Assembly: GCA_021160845.1 (NCBI GenBank)
Contig: JAGHBT010000050.1
Location: 1-5,582 of the forward strand
DNA from: a bacterium
GTDB lineage: Bacteria; Krumholzibacteriota; Krumholzibacteriia; Krumholzibacteriales; WJIX01
Direction: 5' to 3'
Length of the DNA stretch: 5,582 nucleotides
Shown here: positions 1 through 5,582 of the stretch, in pieces
Layout: each line of letters begins with the position of its first letter
How positions within the stretch are numbered: position 1 is the first letter of the stretch
Notes under the pieces: model-generated
Seen by the model: only the letters and a program-made list of their open reading frames with translations
What the model was told of the DNA's origin: nothing
Databases searched by the model: none
Program-made: the position numbers and the translations under genes

Positions 1-952
1 GCAATACCTCCCCTTTTAGTTCCCCTTCTTTTTTTATAAAGCGTATTTCACTGGAGGGGACTTCAATGCTTATTTTTGTTTGTACAAGATTCACGCTATT
101 TCGGTAGTTTGTTATATCAAAGTAAACGGGAAGAGGTTCTTGGTTTACTTCGAATGAGTAAATTGTAGGATGCTCTTCCAGATACTTGTAGAAATTGTTT
201 CTTGATTTAATAATTTTTTCATTTTCAATTGCCGCGATGAGGTCGTGCGCACTGTCTGTCCTTATATCCGGATCTGCTATGTAGTCAATGTTATCCGGAT
301 TAAAGTTACTAATATTTTGAACTTCCTCAGGCCTGATATACATCAGTTCCTGAATACTTCTGAGGGTGTAGAATTGTTTCATTCTCTGCAATCTATCCGT
401 TGTTTCCCTGGCGCTTTCTCCATAATGTTCAATAGCATAGATATAGATTCCATTAAGGTTGAAGTTCTGAAAGGGAATTAACATATCGAGGGTTTTATAG
501 TACCATATTTCACCGGGAGGGGTCATTCTGTAAAATCCTATATTCCCAGGCACTTTTGATCTGACGGAGGGCACTCCGAAACGTATCAGGGTTTCTCCTC
601 TTTTATCCCAGCCCGGGGGTTTTTCCATTCCAAACAGCTTTTTAGCCAAGCTGACTCTCATGTCATGTTCCATTTTGCGTTCGTTCTTTTTTGTTGTAGG
701 GGTGGGATCTTTATATATCCAGAATTTTTTTCTCCACTTAGCTCTGCCAAAGGGGTCTTTTATGGAGAGGAATTCTTTCTTTTGATATTTATTCAATAAA
801 TATTGGAGGCCGTAGTAGATATCTTTCTCAAATGGCGCAAGGTTTTTTATTAGCTCGTCTTCTCCCTTGAAATCCTCCGCGCTTATAATAGTTACCGCTG
901 AAAAGAGCAGTACAATCATGGCAATAATTATTTTCATGCTTTTCTGTTTCAT
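1..952 (-). CDS. GWxTD-domain exported protein, 3' end cut by the window edge
   Basis: The frame is open from ATG 952 to the left edge: 317 codons, with the C-terminus missing. Residues 1-25 form a signal peptide: a Lys-rich start, a hydrophobic core at 8-23, and an I-S-A cleavage site before E26. The mature part matches the GWxTD family. It has FW at 77-78, the DPTPTTKKNE block at 82-91, then an amphipathic stretch, GWDKRG at 114-119, RFGVP at 124-128 and an aromatic EIWYY segment at 148-152. The part after about residue 262 looks beta-rich (alternating hydrophobic residues, with VPSSEIRF at 298-305), as is common in the C-terminal half of these proteins. The GWxTD family is widespread in FCB-group bacteria and has no settled biochemical role; an envelope location follows from the signal peptide. 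The gene lies 25 bases downstream of the lptG-like gene and is probably co-transcribed with it. The signature is degenerate: GW is followed by DKRG rather than xTDRG. Family assignment is fairly secure; function is unknown. Confidence 0.85.
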   Translation of the reverse strand, partial: MKQKSMKIIIAMIVLLFSAVTIISAEDFKGEDELIKNLAPFEKDIYYGLQYLLNKYQKKEFLSIKDPFGRAKWRKKFWIYKDPTPTTKKNERKMEHDMRVSLAKKLFGMEKPPGWDKRGETLIRFGVPSVRSKVPGNIGFYRMTPPGEIWYYKTLDMLIPFQNFNLNGIYIYAIEHYGESARETTDRLQRMKQFYTLRSIQELMYIRPEEVQNISNFNPDNIDYIADPDIRTDSAHDLIAAIENEKIIKSRNNFYKYLEEHPTIYSFEVNQEPLPVYFDITNYRNSVNLVQTKISIEVPSSEIRFIKKEGELKGEVL

Positions 953-960
953 TTTGCTTA

Positions 961-965
961 CCTCT
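961..965 (-). promoter_or_regulatory. Shine-Dalgarno site of the GWxTD gene
   Basis: On the minus strand AGAGG stands 8 bases before ATG 952. This favours that start over the in-frame ATG at 937 (residue 6), which has no such motif at a suitable distance. Both starts would leave an intact signal peptide. Confidence 0.6.
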
Positions 966-977
966 TTTCCGCCATAA

Positions 978-2057
978 TCATTTATTTGCCTTGTAGAGTA
1001 AAAATCCTCCCAGTACTAAAAATATAATGTTCCCTGACCAGGCGCCTATGAGGGGATGGATAACACCGCTTTTACCAAATGCCTGCCCCAGTCTTAATAT
1101 CCCGTAGTAAGTAAAACTGATGAGGAGCGTCAATCCAAACCCGGTTGCCATAGATGGTTTTCTTTTGCTTGCCGAAAGGGCCGTCCCAATAATAGTAAAT
1201 AACAGGCTTGTAAACGGGAAACTGAATTTAAAATAAAGATCCACCCTATATTTGTTAATAGATCCGCCCTGACGTTTAATCTTGTCGATATATTCTTTGA
1301 GCTGGACAAAATTCATTTCTTCAGGTTCCATTTCCTTTCTCGCCAAGTCACTTGGTTTTACTTCAAGTTTCGGCATGGAGAGGCGGCTGAAGCGTTCTGT
1401 ACTTTCCTCATTATTTGAGAAAGACCTTGAAACCCCATCGATAAAAACCCACATTGTACCGTTCCAGAATCCCTTTTTAGCGTCTACTCTGGTTTTCAGA
1501 TGGGAGCCGTTATATTCTTGAACTATTACATTTGTAAGGGCTTTCAATTTGGTATCGTATTTTTCTGCGTAATATGTCATGTTATTTTTTCCTTGATAGT
1601 GCAGGTTCTTCTTAAATCTTGAAGTGCTTCTATCTCCTATTTTCTCTATATCAACGTGCAGGATTTCTTCTGCTCTGTGGTTTGTACATGGAACAATAAT
1701 TTCGTTAAATCCTATTGAAAAAACAGATATTAGAAATGCGGATAGTATTAACGGCATTGCTATTCTTACAAGTGGTATTCCGGATGAGATAAGAGCCGTA
1801 ACTTCATTATCCCGCGATAGTTTCCCAAGTGAGAAAACTGTTCCAAGAAGAACTGCTACCGGTAGAACCAGCAGAATTATCCACGGTGTTTCAAAAAAGT
1901 AATAAGAGACTACTTGGAAAACAGTAGCGCTGTGATCTATAAAATCGTCAATTTTTTCGTTAAAATCGACGGTTAAGTAAATAGTTGTAAAAGCCAACAA
2001 ACCCAGAAAGATGTTTTTCCAGAATGATGAAAGAATATATTTATCATGGATTTTCAT
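978..2057 (-). CDS. lptG: LptG-like LPS export permease (YjgP/YjgQ family)
   Basis: This is a 359-residue inner-membrane protein, the usual length for LptG. LptF and LptG form the transmembrane dimer of the LptB2FG ABC transporter, which extracts LPS from the inner membrane and passes it to the periplasmic Lpt bridge. Six membrane spans are visible: about 12-31, 53-78, 96-122, 275-295, 303-327 and 334-357. Between spans 2 and 3 is the cytoplasmic coupling-helix motif RDNEVTALISSGI (82-94). Its Glu85 corresponds to the conserved acidic residue that contacts LptB. Residues about 123-270 form the periplasmic beta-jellyroll domain, followed by the family's EEMNFVQLKEYI segment (246-257) just before span 4. 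The gene follows the lptF-like gene by 46 bases and precedes the GWxTD gene by 25. The ribosome-binding site is weak (GGA about 12 bases upstream in an A-rich leader). The family is secure. The choice of LptG over LptF rests on length, second position and the short pre-TM4 linker. Confidence 0.9.
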   Translation of the reverse strand: MKIHDKYILSSFWKNIFLGLLAFTTIYLTVDFNEKIDDFIDHSATVFQVVSYYFFETPWIILLVLPVAVLLGTVFSLGKLSRDNEVTALISSGIPLVRIAMPLILSAFLISVFSIGFNEIIVPCTNHRAEEILHVDIEKIGDRSTSRFKKNLHYQGKNNMTYYAEKYDTKLKALTNVIVQEYNGSHLKTRVDAKKGFWNGTMWVFIDGVSRSFSNNEESTERFSRLSMPKLEVKPSDLARKEMEPEEMNFVQLKEYIDKIKRQGGSINKYRVDLYFKFSFPFTSLLFTIIGTALSASKRKPSMATGFGLTLLISFTYYGILRLGQAFGKSGVIHPLIGAWSGNIIFLVLGGFLLYKANK

Positions 2058-2103
2058 TGTTATTTTTCCAGTTTGTGAGTGTTAGAACAAAGTTAAACTC
2101 AAG

Positions 2104-3522
2104 TTATAATATAGTTTTTATTCTCTTTTTACGCCACTGTTTCAGTGGGTTAATCTTTTTCCAGTTAATGGTTTTGGTTTCGTTAACTACTATGTGAATA
2201 AGCCCAATTGATAATGTACTAAAAAGAATGTTTGGTAGCCACATTGCTAGCCACGGAGCAAGGTATTGCCTGTCCGCGAGTTTTTCCCCTCCAATTAAAA
2301 AGATGTAGTAGATTACGAAAAGGAGAATACTGAATCCAATGGCCATTGTTACACCCTTTTTCCCTGATAGAAGGGCCAGGGGCGCGCCTATAAGAATAAA
2401 AATTGTACAACTGAAGGCGATTGAGTATTTTTTTTGTATTTCAACTTTGTATCGGGATATTTGGCTTTTCTTTGCTTCCATAACCCTAATTTCATTCTCC
2501 ATTTTTCCCAGGGCTTTTTTGATTGACAGGATAGTTTCGGGTCTGTGTTTAATTTCTGCCGGAGAATGTAATTTGCCGCCTCTTGTTGGTTTGGAAACGA
2601 CAGTTGCGGTTGAGTCGAAAATTTGGGGTAATACGCGGGAAAATGTCTTTTTTATGGGCGGTAGGGCGATTGTGTGCATTCGTTCTAGGCTTTTGTCAAT
2701 TTCTTTGTTTATTTCTCTGATTCGGGCTTTCATCATGGCAATATTCATTTCTCTATCACCGCGATAGTTACGTTTTGTCCTGTTTAGGTCTCTGTCGGAA
2801 TCCTGAATGTTAAGAGTGTAATGTTCGAAAAGAGTTTTGCGGTAAGTGGATATATCATCCGGATTAGGCATTTTGTGTATTTCACCGTTTTCAAGTTCGA
2901 ATTGAAGGAGGTTTTTTCTTTTAATATATTTCATTCTTCCCTTTTCAGCAATTGTGATAACCGGAATCCCCTCTTCGTCGAGTTGAAATATCTGTACTCC
3001 CTTTATTGCCCCGGTTTTATCATTCTTTTGCTGAATAAGAAGTGTGTAGCCTTTTACTGATTTACAGAAAACATTTTCTTTGATTTTTATTGTTGGTTTC
3101 ATTTTTCCAATGTCGATCATTAACCCCAATAATTTGTGATTACTTTCCGGCAGTACATAATTATTGAACCAAACAAGTCCACCTGTCAGGATGAGTGAGG
3201 CTAGGAGAACCGGTGTGATAATTCTGTACAACGAGATACCGCTGGATTTCATCGCGGTTATTTCATTATCAGCTGCTAATTGCCCAAATGCCATCAAGGT
3301 GGCGGGCATAACTGACATTGGTATAATTAATGCGAACATATGTCCCAGACTGAGTATAAAGAACTCCATGGCTACGAGGAAATTAATACCCTTTCCGATG
3401 AATAAATCGAGGTAACGGTAAAGGAAATCCATGATGAAGATAAATGTGATAATAGAGAATCCGAAGAGGTATGGAGTAATATGATTTTTGAGTATGTATT
3501 TATCTATAGTACGCATTTTCAT
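2104..3522 (-). CDS. lptF: LptF-like LPS export permease with enlarged periplasmic loop
   Basis: This 472-residue YjgP/YjgQ-family permease is the likely partner of the adjacent LptG-like protein in LptB2FG. Predicted spans lie at about 15-35, 48-78, 98-122, 367-386, 390-412 and 425-446. The coupling-helix motif ADNEITAMKSSGI (84-96) follows span 2, with Glu87 at the conserved LptB-contacting position. Residues about 123-240 are the periplasmic beta-rich domain. The protein is about 100 residues longer than typical LptF (roughly 360-370). The excess lies at about 255-362, between the jellyroll and span 4. It starts with GDREMNIAMMKARI and contains two charged, probably helical or coiled-coil stretches (258-283 and 328-362) joined by a Pro/Gly-rich linker. 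The C-terminus is basic (KQWRKKRIK). As the first gene of the leftward cluster it is called lptF by the usual lptF-lptG order. ATG 3522 and ATG 3516 are both possible starts; neither has a clear Shine-Dalgarno sequence. The family is certain; the F versus G label is less so. Confidence 0.88.
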   Translation of the reverse strand: MKMRTIDKYILKNHITPYLFGFSIITFIFIMDFLYRYLDLFIGKGINFLVAMEFFILSLGHMFALIIPMSVMPATLMAFGQLAADNEITAMKSSGISLYRIITPVLLASLILTGGLVWFNNYVLPESNHKLLGLMIDIGKMKPTIKIKENVFCKSVKGYTLLIQQKNDKTGAIKGVQIFQLDEEGIPVITIAEKGRMKYIKRKNLLQFELENGEIHKMPNPDDISTYRKTLFEHYTLNIQDSDRDLNRTKRNYRGDREMNIAMMKARIREINKEIDKSLERMHTIALPPIKKTFSRVLPQIFDSTATVVSKPTRGGKLHSPAEIKHRPETILSIKKALGKMENEIRVMEAKKSQISRYKVEIQKKYSIAFSCTIFILIGAPLALLSGKKGVTMAIGFSILLFVIYYIFLIGGEKLADRQYLAPWLAMWLPNILFSTLSIGLIHIVVNETKTINWKKINPLKQWRKKRIKTIL

Positions 3523-3525
3523 AGT

Positions 3526-3531
3526 GTTATA
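3526..3531 (-). promoter_or_regulatory. Possible -10 element just before lptF
   Basis: The minus strand reads TATAAC (5 of 6 matches to TATAAT), ending three bases before ATG 3522. No convincing -35 hexamer sits 16-19 bases upstream. If real, transcription would begin almost at the start codon and give a leaderless or near-leaderless message, in keeping with the missing Shine-Dalgarno. A chance match in AT-rich DNA is at least as likely. Confidence 0.2.
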
Positions 3532-3586
3532 AAGGTTGAGGGTAAGTTTTCACCATTATTCCGGGAAAATTGGTAAAGGGGTTTTG

Positions 3587-3670
3587 AAAGAGTAAAGTGC
3601 TCCTTTCTGAATAACAAAATAGGTCCGCCGTTGAATGTCCATTTCCCAAAGAGCCGTGAATTTACTCTTT
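3587..3670. repeat. Perfect 10-bp inverted repeat with a 64-bp spacer
   Basis: AAAGAGTAAA at 3587-3596 is exactly complementary to TTTACTCTTT at 3661-3670. The arms do not extend further. The spacing is too wide for a simple terminator. It could be a pair of operator half-sites, the base of a longer RNA structure, or chance. Confidence 0.45.
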
Positions 3671-3848
3671 GGTGAGGAGATGGAGATGGTGTATATTTTT
3701 GTGGACAGCGCGGGGGGGATTTGTATTTATTTATGGACACTGTCTCGCCTGCCTTAAATTGTAGGTATGTCCGTGAAAAATAATTATCGTAATTGTAACT
3801 TAACATAATTACCTGTTTGTATGTAGCTTTTTCTGGATCATTTTGCTT

Positions 3849-3853
3849 GAGAG
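3849..3853 (+). promoter_or_regulatory. Possible Shine-Dalgarno site of the sprA-like gene
   Basis: GAGAG lies 6 bases before TTG 3860. It is the best-placed ribosome-binding motif near the 5' end of the open frame, and it supports TTG 3860 over TTG 3854, which it abuts directly. Confidence 0.4.
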
Positions 3854-3859
3854 TTGAAA

Positions 3860-5582
3860 TTGATTCTAATCCATAAGATTAATTTTCCTGATCAAATAAA
3901 AAAGAGGTTTGCGGCGGCAGGGGTTTTTACTATTTCCCTCTTTTTGTTTTTGATATATGCGTCAATGATTACGGGCCAATCACTGGAAGTGGATTTGCTC
4001 GAAATGGGCAGGAATGTGAGAGTTTGTTTATACGAAACTGAAAAGGGAGAGTTACCCTTTACTTATATGAAGCTTGGACTTAGCCGGAGAGTATCATTCC
4101 TTGGCGGAATTCCCGACCTCAGGAAACTCTACAGGGAGTATGATATAGAGACAGGTTTCGTTTATGACTTTCTAGTTCCCGGAGACTATGGGTTTGTTAA
4201 AAGAGAGAGCAGGAAACAGGGATTTTATTATTATTCTCCGAGAGATATGCAAATTCCCGGTATGGGAATTAATATTGAAACGCTGGAGGAGAGAAGCGAA
4301 GCTATAAGAAGTGTTTCTTTTTACGAGGGTTGGGTGGAGAATGTTCGATATGATCTTAGTAAAGAAAGGGTAGAAGGCCACAAGGGCGGTATGCTCGATA
4401 TTGATATTCCAATTAATCTTCCAAAGCAGATTGAGTGGTTTATAGGTGAGGGGGAAGAAACAAATCTGTCTATTTCCGGGAGGGAAGAGATTACAATTGG
4501 AGGCGATTCGAGGTGGTGCAGTAACTGTCCGCGAACTGAAGGCATGCCTGAACCTCAAAAATTCCCCGATCTTGATATGCAGCAGAAATTGTCCGTTAAT
4601 CTTCACGGGACTATCGGAGAGAAAATTAAAGTCGCGATAAATCATTCGAGTCAAGGTAACGGTTTACAGTCTGTGAACCAGGTCCGCGTACATTATCAAG
4701 GGTTTGAAGATGATATTATAAAATTAATTGAAATGGGGGATACCGATTTGACCCTGAGCGGAGCACAGATGATTCGCTATTCCGGATCCGCGAAAGGGCT
4801 GTTCGGAGTAAAGGTTAAAGGTCAGGTAGGCCCCATTAATTTAACTGTGATTGCCAGTAAAGAAAAAGGCGAAACTGCCTCAGGCACTTTTTCCTCAGGC
4901 GGAGGGCAGAGCAGAAAGAATGTAATAGCGGATTATGGCTTTTTGAAACGTCGTTTTTTTTATCTTGAAAATCCGGGTCCTAATTATACTTATGTTGGTA
5001 AAGTTTATCCGAAAATTGACGGAACAGATAGTCTGGAAGTATTTATTGAAATGAATGTAATGGCTGAATGGACTAGTGACAATCCGAGGTGTTTTTTAAA
5101 GGCTTACCCCGATTCCGGGAATGATGGTTTGGCGGATGACATAGCAAATGATTCAACGGGATGCTGGGATTCCTGGTACAGAGTATTAACCGAGGGAAAA
5201 GACTACCAACTGATTCAGGATTATTCCAGCGAGGATGAAGAAATAAAATATCTTGGGATATATCTGAATCAGACGCTTCCGGATGATAAGGCTTTGGCTG
5301 TGAGGTATATTAATGATGGTGGAGATACGATTGGTGATTACAATGTTGACTTCGAGAATTATGGAGGTGATCAGCCGCCTGGCGATCACTCATTTTATTA
5401 CGCAGAGTTAATATGCCCGCAAAAGAGTGATTTCAGCCCTTCCCATTCGAAATTCTCCTCAACCTGGAATATGATGATGAGAAATATCTATGCGCTTAAT
5501 ATGAGTAATATCACCAGAGGAAGCCTGGATGTAAAAATTGAAAAAGTAACAAAGACTCAGGGAAGCAAGGATATTCATGAGC
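3860..5582 (+). CDS. sprA: SprA/SovA-like giant outer-membrane protein, 3' end cut by the window edge
   Basis: The frame is open from just after a TGA at 3848 to the right edge. From TTG 3860 it gives 574 codons, about a quarter of a typical SprA (over 2,000 residues). In Bacteroidota SprA is the outer-membrane translocon of the type IX secretion system. A basic n-region (KKR, 14-16) and hydrophobic core (17-38) form a signal peptide, with cleavage probably near ITG-QS (39/40). Recognisable SprA-like blocks follow: a plug-like LSISGREEITIGG (203-215); FPDLDMQQKLSVNL with GTIGEKIKVAINHSSQ (235-265); NQVRVHYQGFEDDIIKLIEMGD (from 273); SAKGLFGVKVKGQVGPINLT (310-329) leading into IASKEKGETAS (to 341); EGKDYQLI in the middle region; and WNMMMRNIYAL (536-546). 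No in-frame ATG or GTG exists before ATG 3965, which lies inside the signal peptide, so a TTG start is inferred. Six cysteines are visible (56, 220, 223, 411, 435, 519). The gene is divergent from lptF. The family call is strong. Secretion function is inferred from the family and is uncertain if the host is outside Bacteroidota. Confidence 0.85.
   Translation, partial: MILIHKINFPDQIKKRFAAAGVFTISLFLFLIYASMITGQSLEVDLLEMGRNVRVCLYETEKGELPFTYMKLGLSRRVSFLGGIPDLRKLYREYDIETGFVYDFLVPGDYGFVKRESRKQGFYYYSPRDMQIPGMGINIETLEERSEAIRSVSFYEGWVENVRYDLSKERVEGHKGGMLDIDIPINLPKQIEWFIGEGEETNLSISGREEITIGGDSRWCSNCPRTEGMPEPQKFPDLDMQQKLSVNLHGTIGEKIKVAINHSSQGNGLQSVNQVRVHYQGFEDDIIKLIEMGDTDLTLSGAQMIRYSGSAKGLFGVKVKGQVGPINLTVIASKEKGETASGTFSSGGGQSRKNVIADYGFLKRRFFYLENPGPNYTYVGKVYPKIDGTDSLEVFIEMNVMAEWTSDNPRCFLKAYPDSGNDGLADDIANDSTGCWDSWYRVLTEGKDYQLIQDYSSEDEEIKYLGIYLNQTLPDDKALAVRYINDGGDTIGDYNVDFENYGGDQPPGDHSFYYAELICPQKSDFSPSHSKFSSTWNMMMRNIYALNMSNITRGSLDVKIEKVTKTQGSKDIHE

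Larger units (their letters stand above)
3523..3859. other. Non-coding divergent intergenic region between lptF and sprA-like
   Basis: These 337 bases separate two genes transcribed away from each other, so promoters and operators for both should lie here. No good sigma-70 or Bacteroidota-type promoter pair could be identified with confidence on either strand. Visible structure: a perfect 10-base inverted repeat (3587-3596 and 3661-3670); four copies of GGACA/TGTCC (3636-3640, 3703-3707, 3735-3739, 3768-3772); a run of seven G (3712-3718); a tandem GGAGAT (3676-3687); and a small palindrome with arms AATTA/TAATT at 3782-3794. A 95-codon minus-strand open frame spans most of the region but does not look like a protein-coding gene. 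Confidence 0.7.

Noticed and set aside
245..481. 78-codon plus-strand open frame
   Set aside because: It is antisense to the GWxTD gene, whose frame and motifs run continuously through it.
953..977. Terminator between the lptG-like and GWxTD genes
   Set aside because: The 25-base gap holds no stem-loop or T-run on the minus strand; co-transcription is more likely.
2339..2767. 142-codon plus-strand open frame
   Set aside because: It is antisense to the well-supported LptF-like gene.
3668..3701. Bacteroidota-type promoter match on the plus strand: TTTG at 3668 and TATTTTTG at 3694
   Set aside because: The spacer is 22 bases, slightly outside the usual 19-21, the site is over 150 bases from the sprA-like start, and membership of Bacteroidota is not established.
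3782..3794. Short palindrome AATTA-TCG-TAATT
   Set aside because: The five-base AT-only arms are too short to be distinguished from chance in this AT-rich stretch.
3519..3806. 95-codon minus-strand open frame that overlaps the lptF start by four bases (ATGA) and has AGG five bases before its ATG
   Set aside because: The overlap resembles translational coupling, but the peptide has no recognisable domain, signal or membrane segment, shows no coding-like composition, and fills the region where divergent promoters are expected. I treat it as chance.
4172..4654. 160-codon minus-strand open frame
   Set aside because: It lies entirely inside the sprA-like gene on the opposite strand, and the plus-strand frame has clear SprA family blocks over the same bases.

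Overview
This window comes from a Gram-negative, outer-membrane bacterium with moderately AT-rich DNA. It is most likely a member of the Fibrobacterota/Chlorobiota/Bacteroidota (FCB) group or a related uncultured candidate phylum. The evidence is the combination of an LptF/LptG permease pair, a GWxTD-domain protein and an SprA-type giant outer-membrane protein. The GWxTD and SprA families are characteristic of the FCB group and its neighbours. The exact phylum cannot be fixed from this sequence alone.

Layout: the left two thirds is one leftward (minus-strand) gene cluster, read in the order lptF-like (3522 to 2104), lptG-like (2057 to 978) and a GWxTD-domain protein (952 to beyond the left edge). 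The gaps are 46 and 25 bases, no terminator is evident between the genes, and the cluster is probably one operon. A 337-base non-coding region (3523-3859) follows. To its right, a divergent plus-strand gene runs off the right edge: the first ~574 codons of an SprA/SovA-like protein. Two genes are cut by the window: the GWxTD gene lacks its 3' end, and so does the sprA-like gene.

The products share an envelope theme. LptF and LptG form the transmembrane core of the inner-membrane LPS extractor (with LptB, not in this window). The GWxTD protein carries a signal peptide and so is exported. SprA is the outer-membrane translocon of the type IX secretion system in Bacteroidota; homologues outside that phylum are of uncertain role. 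No mobile elements, RNA genes or CRISPR arrays were seen.

The points most worth a second look are: the divergent placement of an LPS-export operon beside an sprA homologue; the non-ATG start of the sprA-like gene; a CxxC pair and a calcium-loop-like segment in its N-terminal part; a ~100-residue periplasmic insertion in the LptF-like protein; the degenerate GWxTD signature; and a perfect 10-bp inverted repeat plus four GGACA motifs in the intergenic region. None of this amounts to a clearly new system.
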